DNA of 64,000 nt from Sva-07 sp963716235 (lineage in GTDB: Bacteria > Actinomycetota > Acidimicrobiia > Acidimicrobiales > Ilumatobacteraceae). The first letter of the stretch is position 1. Every line of letters starts with the position of its first letter. The notes beneath the pieces were generated by a model that made no database searches, had not been told where the DNA came from, and saw only the letters and a program-made list of their open reading frames with translations. Shown here one piece after another: positions 27,742 to 36,045 of this stretch. The stretch spans positions 1-64,000 of the forward strand of contig CAVQTE010000028.1 of assembly GCA_963716235.1 (NCBI GenBank). Reading direction: 5' to 3'. The position numbers were made by a program, and so were the translations under genes.

Positions 27742-29243
27742 CGGGCTTTCTCGTTGGCGATCGGGGCGTGTTCGGGGAGCTCGGCGAGCTCGGCGAGATG
27801 ATGCTGGACGAGTTCGACGACGTGCAGCGGGTCGGGGATCATGCGGGCGTCGGTGGCGACGCCGACGCTGAGTGTGCCGGCGTAGCTGAACAGGGAGACG
27901 CCGAGCGGCTGGTCGCCCGAGGTCGGCACCCAGCCGAGGATCGAACGCACCGGCACTCCGGCCAGCGTCATCGCCACCCGCGGGCCCGGGACGTTGGTCA
28001 GCTGTCCGATCGTCTTGCTGGTGAAGAACTTGGTGACGCGGCGGGCGACCGCGGCGGGCGACTCGGCGATGGCTCGCTGGAAGCCGAAGGCGACCATCGG
28101 CTCGATGGAGTGCTTGAGTCGCGTCGTGCGCCGGTGGAGTTCGTCGATCAGGTCGCCCGGCTCGCGTATGCCGAGCGGCATCGAGAGCATCACGACGACG
28201 AAGTGGTTGCCGAGTTCATCCGGCAGGGCGGCGTCGATCGGCTGCAGCGACACCGGCATCATCCACGACAGGTCGGTGACTTCGCTGATCCCACGCTCGG
28301 CGAGGTACTCGGTGAGCGCCAGCGAGACCGCAGCGAGGAGGACGTCGTTCAGGGTGGCGCCGTGGGCATGGGCGGCTGCGCGGAGGCCGTCGAGCGGGAC
28401 GGCTTCGATCCAGGCGACCGACTTGTCGACTCCGGCGTGCCCGCTCCACGCCTCGGCGTCGTGACCGTCGGACAGCAGCATCCGGCCGATCTCGCGCCAG
28501 GAGTTGGAGATGGCGTTGTCGATCGAGGCGATCCCGGTGAGCGCATCGACGAGCTTGTCGGGATGGCGGACCAGGTCGAACGCCTCTCCGAGGTGGTGGG
28601 AGAGCTCGAGCGGGTTCGTCGTCGACACCAGGGTGCGCCCGGCCGATGCCACCTCCTGGCCGGCGTGACCGACGTAGTCGAGGGCGTCGGAGACCGTGTG
28701 CTCGACGACGTGGAGCACTCGTTCGAGGGGGTGGTGGTGTTCTCCGGCAAGGTTGCGACCGACCGCCTCGGGGGTGGCGCCGTCGACCGGGTCGCAGAGG
28801 CCGAGGAGGAGCTGCACCAGCCGGATGCCGTCGCCGATCCCATGGTGGAGCCGGCTGTAGACGTAGCCGCCCTCGTGGACGCCGTCCGGCCCGGTGAGGA
28901 TCTGGATCTCCCACAACGGCCGGGAGCGGTCGAACGGAACCGAGAGCTGGGTGGAGACGTAGGCGCGAACGGCCTCGACGCCTCCGTCATCGAGGACCAC
29001 CTGGCGCACGTGCCGTTCGATGGCGAATTCGACGTCGTCCTCCCACATCCAGACCCCGTCGCGCTCGACGGCGACCTGGGAAAGGACCCGGTACTTGCGG
29101 ACCATACGTTCCATGACCAGCTCGGCGAGGACCTCGAGATCCGGGAGGTCGTCGAAGCCGATCAGTCCATTGACGTGCATGAGGTTGTGCGGCTCGTCCA
29201 TGAGGAGCCACGTGAGGTCCTCCGGCGCGATCTGCGTTCCCAT
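27738..29243 (-). CDS. Wax ester synthase/diacylglycerol acyltransferase (WS/DGAT)
   Basis: 501 residues. The catalytic HHxxxDG motif is HHGIGDG at 133-139, the PLW motif is RPLWEIQIL (108-116), and the C-terminal NVPGP and GWVPTSGDQPLGVSLFSY segments are those of actinobacterial WS/DGATs. These membrane-associated enzymes esterify acyl-CoA with fatty alcohols or diacylglycerol to make storage wax esters or triacylglycerol. The start ATG at 29243 is preceded by GGAGGAG. It is the first gene of a three-gene operon and its stop overlaps the next start (ATGA). Confidence 0.93.
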   Translation of the reverse strand: MGTQIAPEDLTWLLMDEPHNLMHVNGLIGFDDLPDLEVLAELVMERMVRKYRVLSQVAVERDGVWMWEDDVEFAIERHVRQVVLDDGGVEAVRAYVSTQLSVPFDRSRPLWEIQILTGPDGVHEGGYVYSRLHHGIGDGIRLVQLLLGLCDPVDGATPEAVGRNLAGEHHHPLERVLHVVEHTVSDALDYVGHAGQEVASAGRTLVSTTNPLELSHHLGEAFDLVRHPDKLVDALTGIASIDNAISNSWREIGRMLLSDGHDAEAWSGHAGVDKSVAWIEAVPLDGLRAAAHAHGATLNDVLLAAVSLALTEYLAERGISEVTDLSWMMPVSLQPIDAALPDELGNHFVVVMLSMPLGIREPGDLIDELHRRTTRLKHSIEPMVAFGFQRAIAESPAAVARRVTKFFTSKTIGQLTNVPGPRVAMTLAGVPVRSILGWVPTSGDQPLGVSLFSYAGTLSVGVATDARMIPDPLHVVELVQHHLAELAELPEHAPIANEKAR

Positions 29244-29346
29244 GCTCGCTCCTCCGTCACGCGGACGTGACTCATGCCGGGGCCCGTCGTGGTGACGAGT
29301 CCGAGCCTACTGCGCGCTGCGCGGCGGCGGCCTCAGCGAGAGTTGC

Positions 29347-29611
29347 CGCTTCCAGATCGACGCATCGGCCAGACAACGATTCGAGGATCGACAGCACGAC
29401 CGAAGTGACCGCGGCGGCAATCGTCGAATTCATGCTCGGCGCGCTCCTCGACAACCCCCTTCGTCTGGGTGGTGAGCTTCGACGCGAACTCGTGGGAATG
29501 CGCTCCGCCCGACGCGGGGTCTACCGAATCATCTACGAGATCAACGACACCGACCACCTGGTCATCGTCTACCGCATCGAGCATCGCGCGACGGCTTACC
29601 GTCGCCGCTGA
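29347..29611 (+). pseudogene. RelE/ParE-like toxin remnant, frameshifted and lacking a start
   Basis: The second part reads AAAIVEFMLGALLDNPLRLG, then RRELVGMRSARRGVYRIIYE and VYRIEHRATAYRRR, the unmistakable C-terminal half of RelE toxins. The N-terminal piece RFQIDASARQRFE lies one frame away; one base removed at about 29386 joins them. No ATG, GTG or TTG begins the N-terminal frame after its last stop, and no antitoxin gene is adjacent, so it is a decayed or error-affected orphan. Confidence 0.65.
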
Positions 29612-29621
29612 CCACCCCCGC

Positions 29622-30421
29622 TCACCCGATGACGACCGGGATGGCCCCGAAGTCGCCGGGGTCGGTCTCCAAGCCGGTGCCACCGCGGATCAGCAGTGCC
29701 ACCACGTCACCCTCCGTCGCGCCGCTCAGGTCGAGCGACACGGAGTAGGGGAGCGCCTCTCCGAGGTTGCCGGCCATCGCGACCTGGCGGTCGAACTCGT
29801 TGCCGGCGCGACCGGCCTCGAAGGCGCTCACCACGATCGTCGCTTCGAATCCGGTGCCCACGCCCTCGACGGTCAGCATGCCGGCGGGTACGGTGGCCAT
29901 CGGCTCAGGTGTGGTGATCGTGGCGACGTCGCTGGCGGCGGCGAGCACGAACCAGCCGTCGTCGGGACCGAGCTGACGCAGGAACAGCACGCTGCGGGCA
30001 TCACCGATCGCTACGCCGTCCGCGGAGGCGAACACCTCCATCTCGCCGCTGCGCGAATCACCGGCCACGAACTCGCCAAGCATCGGTCCGTCACCGAACA
30101 CGCCGGCAAGGAAGTCGGTGGCGGCAGCCTCGGGTGTCGTGAACACCACATCAGGCGCCGGCCAGATCGCAGGTTGCATGTCCGCCGGCACGGTCGTGGC
30201 CGGCTCGGTGGTGGAAGGCTCGGTGGTGGCTCGGTGGTGGATGGCTCGGTGGTGGGCGCTGCGGTGGTGGGCACTGCGGTGGTGGCGGTTGTCGTCACAG
30301 GCGGCGCGGTGGTGCTGGTCGTCGTTTCGACGGTCGTGCCGTCGCTGGACGACTCGCTGCTGCACGCCCCGATCAGAGTGAGTGAAGTGACGAGGGCCAC
30401 GCAGGTTCGAAGGCGAGGCAC
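29622..30421 (-). CDS. Exported lipoprotein with Thr/Pro linker and Gmad2-like domain, frameshifted
   Basis: The GTG at 30421 is chosen because AAAGGAG lies six bases upstream; the protein begins MPRLRTCVALVTSLTLIGAC, with a lipobox LIGAC. A linker of TTEP/TTAP repeats follows. One base is missing at about 30225-30230 inside the repeats; the folded part is then in the next frame, starting PAIWPAPDVVFTTPEAAATD. The end (MLTVEGVGTGFEATIVVSAF and ALLIRGGTGLETDPGDFGAI) resembles the immunoglobulin-like Gmad2 domain of surface proteins. No enzymatic motif. Either an indel in low-complexity DNA or phase variation could explain the break. Confidence 0.65.
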
Positions 30422-30573
30422 GGCGGGCTCCTTTCTGCGCATCGTGAACGGCGGACGGTTCGCGACACCGCGCTGACACGCTCCAACACGGTCTCTCGTT
30501 CTCCACGGTACGCCCGGTCCGCCGCAGCGCCAGGGCCGCACGTCCCGTCGGCGCCGACGGCGCAGCCTCGGAT

Positions 30574-31053
30574 CTACAGACTGGCTTCGATGGCAGCGAC
30601 CAGGGCAGGGTCGTCGGGGGCCGTCATCGGGGAGTATCGGGTGATGGTCCCGTCGGGGGCGATCAGGAACTTCTCGAAGTTCCAGCGGATGTCGCCGCTG
30701 TGGCCCTCGGCGTCGGCGACCTGCGTCAGAGCCTCATAGATGGGGTGGCGGTCGTCGCCGTTGACGTCGATCTTCTCCATCAACGGGAACGTGACGCCGT
30801 ACGTGGTGGAGCAGAACGTCTCGATCTCTTCAGCGGTGCCCGGCTCCTGGCCGAGGAACTGGTTGCACGGGAACCCGATCACGGTGAACCCCTTGGGGCC
30901 GTAGGTCTTCTGGAGTTCCTCGAGGCCGGTGTACTGGGGTGTGAGCCCGCACTTCGAGGCGACGTTGACGGCGAGGATGGTCTGGCCGGCGTAGGTGCCG
31001 AGCGAGGTCGGCTCGCCCTGGAGGGTGTTGATGGGTGCGTCACTGAGCGTCAT
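30574..31053 (-). CDS. Glutathione peroxidase (Cys-type, thioredoxin-dependent family)
   Basis: 159 residues, full length. The peroxidatic Cys35 is in NVASKCGLTPQYTGLE, the second conserved block is GFPCNQFLGQEPG (Cys63), and the catalytic Trp-Asn motif is RWNFEKFLI. Selenocysteine is replaced by Cys, as in most bacterial members, which usually draw electrons from thioredoxin rather than glutathione. Cytosolic; removes organic and hydrogen peroxides. It neighbours the universal stress proteins. Confidence 0.93.
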   Translation of the reverse strand: MTLSDAPINTLQGEPTSLGTYAGQTILAVNVASKCGLTPQYTGLEELQKTYGPKGFTVIGFPCNQFLGQEPGTAEEIETFCSTTYGVTFPLMEKIDVNGDDRHPIYEALTQVADAEGHSGDIRWNFEKFLIAPDGTITRYSPMTAPDDPALVAAIEASL

Positions 31054-31152
31054 GGCGACCGATTCTTGCTGACGCCCCGGTCAATCGTCGTGTCGGCCGA
31101 TCGACCACCCAGCCTGTCGTGCCACACCCCACCCGACCCGGGAGGCTGGGGT

Positions 31153-31176
31153 CCGGAAACCCGAAAACCCGGAAAC
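31153..31176 (+). repeat. Three tandem octamers CCGGAAAC/CCGAAAAC/CCGGAAAC
   Basis: The intergenic stretch upstream of the MBL gene holds CCGGAAAC, CCGAAAAC and CCGGAAAC head to tail (one substitution in the middle copy). It may be a protein-binding site or a chance microrepeat. The rest of 31054-31225 shows no gene. Confidence 0.5.
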
Positions 31177-31225
31177 GCTCGTGGGGTGCGCTCCGGTGCG
31201 GGTCACTCGACTCGAATCGGGCACC

Positions 31226-32407
31226 ATGATCGGGCGGGACCACCAACGAGCCGCAGCGTCGGCGGAGACCGGCTTGTTCATGCAGCACCATCACGACCAC
31301 GACTCGAGCAGAATCCCCAGCGCAGGCGAACCATCGGTGCCGAGGAAGCCGAAGCAGGAACAGGAGGATGCGTCGACCGATGTGACCGAGGTGGCACCAG
31401 GAATCGTTCGGACGCAGCTTCCGATCAGCATGCCGGGGCTCGGACACGTGAACTGTTACGTGCTGGAGGACGAACGGGGTGTTGCGGTTGTCGATCCGGG
31501 CCTTCCCGGTCAGGAATCGTGGGACCACCTGGTCGACCGCCTCGCTCGAGGCGGATGGGCCGTCGACGACGTCCACACCGTGGTCGTCACCCACTCGCAT
31601 CCCGACCACTTCGGCGGGGCCATGCGACTCCACCACGAAGCCGGCGCCGAGATCGTCACGCACGAGTCATTTCGCACCATCTTCGACACCGCCGACCTCG
31701 ATGACCACGAGGACTCCGGCGAGCTCGACGTCAACTCCCCTGACGATCGCGACGCGGCGATGGAACGCTACTTCGCCAAGCCGTCACCGTGGGGAGGGCG
31801 CCGTGCCGGGCCGTCCCCCGAGTTCCTTGCGCGGATCCGCGACGCTGGCGGATCGGCAGGATCGATCTTCGCGACCCCGAGGCCGACACGACCGCTGGTC
31901 GACGGGCAGACGATCGAGCTGGCGCGACGCGAGTGGGTGGCGATGCACACGCCGGGCCACACCTACGACCACCTCTGCCTGTACGACCCCGAGTTCGGCG
32001 TGGTGCTGACCGGCGATCACGTACTCCCGTCCATCACGCCCCACATCAGCGGATTGGCACCGGACCTCGATCCGCTCGCTCTGTTCTTCGAATCGTTGCA
32101 GCGAATGGCCGAGATGAACGACGTCTCGATCGCCCTTCCGGCCCATGGCCATCCGTTCGTGGACCTCCGCGGACGGGCCGAGCACATCATCGAACATCAC
32201 GAGGAGCGACTCGACATCATCCGCGACGCGCTGCCCGCCCTCCCGAACGGCACGGTCGCCGAGTTCATGCGCGTGCTGTTCAAGGAGCGATCGTGGGGTG
32301 ACATGGCCGAGAGCGAGACGTACGCCCACCTCGAGCACCTCCGCGAGCGTGGCGAGTTGATTCGGCAATTCGACGAAGGTCTCGCTCGCTACTCGCTCGC
32401 CTGCTGA
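31226..32407 (+). CDS. Metallo-beta-lactamase fold hydrolase
   Basis: About 393 residues. The zinc-binding HxHxDH motif is HSHPDH at 123-128, with GHTYDHLCLY and TGDHVLPSITPH as later ligand motifs and PAHGHPF as the final His. A C-terminal helical, winged-helix-like domain (ERLDIIRDALPALPNGTVAE to HLEHLRERGELIRQF) is the LACTB2-type extension. Such enzymes hydrolyse thioesters, phosphodiesters or lactones; the substrate cannot be told. A His-rich segment MQHHHDHDSSR follows the first residues. ATG 31226 is used, ATG 31280 is a good alternative. Confidence 0.85.
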   Translation: MIGRDHQRAAASAETGLFMQHHHDHDSSRIPSAGEPSVPRKPKQEQEDASTDVTEVAPGIVRTQLPISMPGLGHVNCYVLEDERGVAVVDPGLPGQESWDHLVDRLARGGWAVDDVHTVVVTHSHPDHFGGAMRLHHEAGAEIVTHESFRTIFDTADLDDHEDSGELDVNSPDDRDAAMERYFAKPSPWGGRRAGPSPEFLARIRDAGGSAGSIFATPRPTRPLVDGQTIELARREWVAMHTPGHTYDHLCLYDPEFGVVLTGDHVLPSITPHISGLAPDLDPLALFFESLQRMAEMNDVSIALPAHGHPFVDLRGRAEHIIEHHEERLDIIRDALPALPNGTVAEFMRVLFKERSWGDMAESETYAHLEHLRERGELIRQFDEGLARYSLAC

Positions 32408-32413
32408 ACCGGT

Positions 32414-32755
32414 TCAGGCGGTGGGACCGTCGCTGGTCGCCGGCGATGCGATCGATCGGGTCGTCGCCGCTCCGGCGAGTTCTCGATCGAAGGTCAAGCT
32501 AGCGGTCGCTCCGTGGACGAGTGCAGTGTCGAGCACGATCACGTCGGGGAGCCGCAGGCTCGTCGCCGCTCGAAGCTTGGCCCAACGAAGCGGCGCGTCC
32601 GCGTCCACCTCGACGATCTCGAACGCCGCATGTACGGCGGTCGCGGCGGTGTCGAGTCGGTCGAGTCTGGCGGGGCCGACCAGGCATTCGGCGAAGGTGA
32701 CCGGATGCAGGACGATGACCTCGTCCACGGTCGCGTTGTTGAAGGTGACAGCCAT
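32414..32755 (-). pseudogene. PIN-domain toxin lacking its N-terminus
   Basis: The 113 residues match the middle and end of VapC-like PIN ribonucleases: VIVLHPVTFAECLVGPARLD, LRAATSLRLPDVIVLDTALV and TASLTFDRELAGAA. The first about 35 residues, which should carry the first catalytic Asp (a DTNVL-type motif), are absent and the upstream DNA encodes no such motif in any frame. No antitoxin precedes it. It is therefore probably inactive. Confidence 0.6.
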
Positions 32756-32780
32756 CCGATGATGGGGATCTCCGGCGTCG

Positions 32781-33665
32781 TCAGCGGACGATCACCGTCG
32801 GGCAGCTGCTGTGCGTGGCGGCCGCGCTGGCGATCGACCCGAAGAGCATCGCCCGGAATCCACCGCGGCCCCGCGAACCGACCACGAGCAGACTGGCGGT
32901 CTTGGACAGCTCCAGCAGCGCGTCGGCCTCGTTGCCCTCGACGAGTTCACCGCGAACGTTGCCCGCACTCACCGAGCGGGCAGCTTCGACCGCCCTGTCC
33001 AGGATCAGCTCCGCATCGACCGGTGTGAAGTCGTCGGCACGATCGATACCACCCATCGTCAGGTGGTAGCCGTACTTCCAGACGTGCACGATGACCAGTT
33101 CACTGCCCCGACGGTCGGCTTCTTCGACGGCCCATCGCACGGCGTGGTCGGCATGCTCGGAGCCATCGGTCCCGACGACGATGCGTGAGGTCGGCGCCTG
33201 CGGTCCCGCCGGCACGACGACCACCGGGCAGGGACTCGACGCAAGGAGTGAACCGGTCGCCGAGCCGAGCAGAAACCGCGTGATCGCTCCGGCGCCGGAA
33301 CTCCCGACGACGACGAGGTCGGCGTTCTCGGCCTCGCCGAGCAGCGCCATGGCGGGGCTCAGGCGCACGGTTGCGATGTCGAATTCGACGCCGGGATGAC
33401 GTTCGAACACCGTCGTCGTGGCCTTGCGGAGGCGATCCAGGCACTCCGCGGCGATCTCCGTCATGTCGAACCCCGACCCGCTCGCGCCGGAGCCGAAGTC
33501 GGTGACCGGCTCCATGGAGTACGAGGAGATGACGCGGACGCAGGCGCCCCTCGACTCGGCTTCGGACGCGGCCCACTCGATGGCGCTCAGCGACGACTCG
33601 GAGCCGTCGAAGCCGACGACGAGTCGTTGGTGGAGGGTCGGATCATTCGCGCCGGTCGCGGTCAT
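32781..33665 (-). CDS. Universal stress protein, tandem UspA domains
   Basis: 294 residues with two UspA domains. The ATP-binding G-2x-G-9x-G(S/T) motifs are visible as VVGSSGAGAITRFLLGSATG in domain 1 and VVGSRGRGGFRAMLFGSIAS in domain 2; each domain starts with VVGFDGSESS or VVGTDGSEHA. Usp proteins bind ATP and support survival of dormancy, hypoxia or oxidative stress. The start at 33665 is an ATG; the gene is divergent from a second Usp gene with 110 bases between them. Confidence 0.93.
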   Translation of the reverse strand: MTATGANDPTLHQRLVVGFDGSESSLSAIEWAASEAESRGACVRVISSYSMEPVTDFGSGASGSGFDMTEIAAECLDRLRKATTTVFERHPGVEFDIATVRLSPAMALLGEAENADLVVVGSSGAGAITRFLLGSATGSLLASSPCPVVVVPAGPQAPTSRIVVGTDGSEHADHAVRWAVEEADRRGSELVIVHVWKYGYHLTMGGIDRADDFTPVDAELILDRAVEAARSVSAGNVRGELVEGNEADALLELSKTASLLVVGSRGRGGFRAMLFGSIASAAATHSSCPTVIVR

Positions 33666-33775
33666 GGTCCGATGGTCGCGCCGGCGACTCGTCGGGGCCA
33701 GGGGCAAACGGCCTGCCGACCGTTCAGGGACGTAGGCCCCTGATCAGCGTGGTTGTGATCCGTCAGAGTTGAATC

Positions 33776-34663
33776 GTGACGGATCCATCGGGTGAGAACC
33801 GAACAGTCATTGTCGGCGTCGACGGCTCGGCCAGTTCGGCGACCGCGTTGCAGTGGGCGGTCGATCATGCGGACCATCTCGGTGCCATCGAGCCGGTGAT
33901 GGCGTTCGGGGCCGGGCTGTACGCATCGGGCTTCGGTCCGCTCGAAAGAGACGACGAGCGCGGAGGACCGTACCGGGACGACGCGATCTGGCGTCTTCGA
34001 GCGTTCCTCGTGGAGCATGCGCCGTCGCTCGTCGACGTCGGACGGGTGGTCGAGGGTCGCGCCGGTGCGGTCCTGCTCGAAGCCGCCGCCGGGTCGGAAC
34101 TGCTCGTGGTCGGGACCCGAGGATTGAGTTCCCGGGTCGATCTCTCGCTCGGGTCCGTCGGCGCCTACTGCGCACGGCACTCCACGGTGCCGGTCGCGTT
34201 GATCCCGCCGGAGGTTCCGCCCGTCCACGATGGGCTCGACGTCGTGGTGGGGTTCGACGGGTCGCCGCATGCAGTCAGCGCGCTGCAATGGGCGCTCGAA
34301 CATCTCCGTCGGTCCGCTCGGGTGATGGCCGTTCGGGCCTACTCGAGCGAGGCGGTCGTCGGCGATCCGTCGTCACCGTCGCCCGAGGAGTCCGAAGCCG
34401 TCGTGCGTCGCGAACTCGAAAGAGAGGTGGCGGCCGTGCTGACCGACTTCTCCACGCATCCGGAGGTCGAGTTGGCTGGTGGTGCCGGGTGACCCGCGGG
34501 CTGCGTTACGGGCTGCGGCCGGCGCTGCCGATCTCCTCGTGATGGGCTCGCGGGGCTCGGCGCACTCGATCAACTACTGATCGGGTCGGTGGCGATCGCG
34601 CTTGCCCACCATCCCACGGTCCCGACGATCATCGTGCCCCACCACGGACACGATGACTTCTGA
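33776..34663 (+). CDS. Universal stress protein, tandem UspA domains, with two compensating frameshifts
   Basis: GTG at 33776. The first domain begins TVIVGVDGSASSATALQWAV and carries VVGTRGLSSRVDLSLGSVG; the second begins VVVGFDGSPHAVSALQWALE. Its end is scrambled by one extra base at about 34478 and one missing base at about 34552-34556. Correcting both restores VVPGDPRAALRAAAGAADLL, then VMGSRG and LIGSVAIALAHHPTVPTIIV, giving 295 residues, exactly the family length. As written, a stop occurs at 34490-34492. Confidence 0.8.
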
Positions 34664-34672
34664 CGGGCGGCA

Positions 34673-35353
34673 TCACGAGGACGACGGTGGGACGAACTGG
34701 TCGATGGCGATGAAGGTGGCCTTCGAGCGCGCCAGCACCTGGCCCGTGGTGACGAGGGTCAACTCGCCCGTCATGAACAACTTGCGTCCCTCGCGTCGAT
34801 CGAGACGCACCCGGCAGGTCAGCGGCTCACCGATCGGGACGCCCGCCTCGTAGCGCATCCACAGCTCACCGGTGAACGCGGACTGGGCCTGGATGTGCAG
34901 GACGAATCCGAAGACGTCGTCGAACAGTGCAGCGACGATCCCGCCGTGGCTCCGCTCGGGTGCGCCTTCGTGGGCGGCACGCAGTGTCAGCGACGCAACC
35001 GCCTCGTCGCCATCGCGCCGAACCTCGATGTCCAACCCCCACGGGCTGGCCCGGCCCGAGACGGGTCGCTCGTCGTAGGTCGTCATGATCGATCCGTCGG
35101 GTGACGGCTCGCCGAACTGGCCGTCGCGGCGTACCTCGCTTCGCGACCTGACTGCGCCGTCGCGGAGTTGCCGGGTGAGACCGTCGAGCGTTCGAGTGAC
35201 GTCGTCGAGCAGTTCGATCGGCGCATGATGACCGACGAGTGCATGCCCGACGTCACGAATGGCTCGCCCCGCGTCGGCTCGTGCCTCGGTCACCCGGTCG
35301 GGGTGGTCGTCCTGGGCGACGTGGACCAATGGGTCGAGGTGGGCGTCGGACAC
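34673..35353 (-). CDS. PaaI-type hotdog-fold thioesterase family protein
   Basis: 226 residues. The C-terminal about 130 residues form a single hotdog domain: the motif ERSHGGIVAALFDDVFGFVL contains the HGG and the acidic catalytic position typical of PaaI/YbgC-like acyl-CoA thioesterases, followed by GEPLTCRVRLDRREGRKLFM. The N-terminal about 90 residues are helical and charged (DDVTRTLDGLTRQLRDGAVR), an extension also seen in actinobacterial members. Acyl-CoA substrate unknown. It converges with the second Usp gene. Confidence 0.82.
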   Translation of the reverse strand: MSDAHLDPLVHVAQDDHPDRVTEARADAGRAIRDVGHALVGHHAPIELLDDVTRTLDGLTRQLRDGAVRSRSEVRRDGQFGEPSPDGSIMTTYDERPVSGRASPWGLDIEVRRDGDEAVASLTLRAAHEGAPERSHGGIVAALFDDVFGFVLHIQAQSAFTGELWMRYEAGVPIGEPLTCRVRLDRREGRKLFMTGELTLVTTGQVLARSKATFIAIDQFVPPSSS

Positions 35354-35470
35354 GCCGCAACCCTACGGGCGACGCCCGCGCGACGTTCACCGGCGTGGCA
35401 GGGCACCTACCACGCCCTGCTGATGCTGCCGACGTTTCCCCGATGACGCAGGAACCCTGGCCGTGGGGTC

Positions 35471-35485
35471 GTGTAACTGCTCTGG
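35471..35485 (+). other. Solitary match to the IS256 terminal repeat
   Basis: GTGTAACTGCTCTGG differs by one base from GTGTAACTGGTCTGG, the inner part of the IS256 left inverted repeat at 37100-37114. No transposase surrounds it. It may be a relic of an earlier IS256-family insertion in this hot spot. The rest of 35354-35536 contains nothing recognisable. Confidence 0.3.
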
Positions 35486-35585
35486 ACGCTCGAGCCCGGC
35501 CACCCTGATCGCGCGAACCCTGAAGTCGACCCTCTGTGTCCATGATCGGTGAGACAGGTTCGGTGTCTGACTGATTGGAGTGGTG

Positions 35586-36045
35586 ATGGGTTCGAAGACC
35601 ACAGCGCAGAGCCCCGTGCGAGTCGGCAAGACTCAGCCCGGTGAGGGCAATCGAAAGTCGTTGCGGTCCCCGAAGATCACCTCCAGGTGAACGCCCGGTT
35701 CGGCGGATCTTCCGCGCCGACTACAAGCTGTCGGTGCTCGCCGAATACGACTCGTACTCCGAACCTGGCGAGCGTGGCGCCCTGCTACGCCGCGAAGGCC
35801 TGTACTCATCGCTCATCTCCGACTGGCGGCGCCAGCATCGCGAAGGCACCCTCGTGGTGACCGAAGGCCGTGGCTCCGAAGGTGGCCGCGGTGTCCCGTC
35901 ACGATCCGAAGTGCAGAAACTTCGCGCCGAGAACGAACGCCTGCGCACCAAGCTCGCCAAGGCCGAAGCAATCATCGAGGTCCAGGGAAAAGTGCAAGCG
36001 CTCTTGGAAGAGCTCTCCAAGAGCGCGGACACCGACGACACGTAG
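35586..36045 (+). CDS. IS3 family OrfA (helix-turn-helix/leucine zipper), frameshifted
   Basis: The core RADYKLSVLAEYDSY, SEPGERGALLRREGLYSSLI and SDWRRQHREGTL is the DNA-binding domain of IS3 OrfA; LRAENERLRTKLAKAEAIIE is the leucine zipper used for multimerisation. An N-terminal piece MGSKTTAQSPVRVGKTQPGE starts at ATG 35586 in the neighbouring frame; removing one base (for example in the C4 run at 35668-35671) joins it to SPPGERPVRRIFRADYK. A GTG at 35641 gives a shorter product in the main frame. The stop is at 36043-36045. Confidence 0.8.
35985..35991 (+). promoter_or_regulatory. Programmed -1 frameshift heptamer G GGA AAA
   Basis: The heptamer GGGAAAA lies in orfA phase as G GGA AAA, fitting the X XXY YYZ slippery pattern. 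A -1 slip here enters the orfB frame, which is open from this point onward, producing an OrfAB transposase as in other IS3 elements. Confidence 0.6.

Noticed and set aside
29267..29346. N-terminal part of a 114-residue plus-strand protein containing the RelE-like end
   Set aside because: The first about 40 residues are Ala/Arg-rich shadow sequence in the wrong frame; the RelE-like N-terminus is in the neighbouring frame.
30180..30330. GGTGGTGG-rich tandem repeats as a possible CRISPR or VNTR locus
   Set aside because: They are the DNA of a Thr/Pro linker in the lipoprotein; unit lengths vary and there are no spacers.
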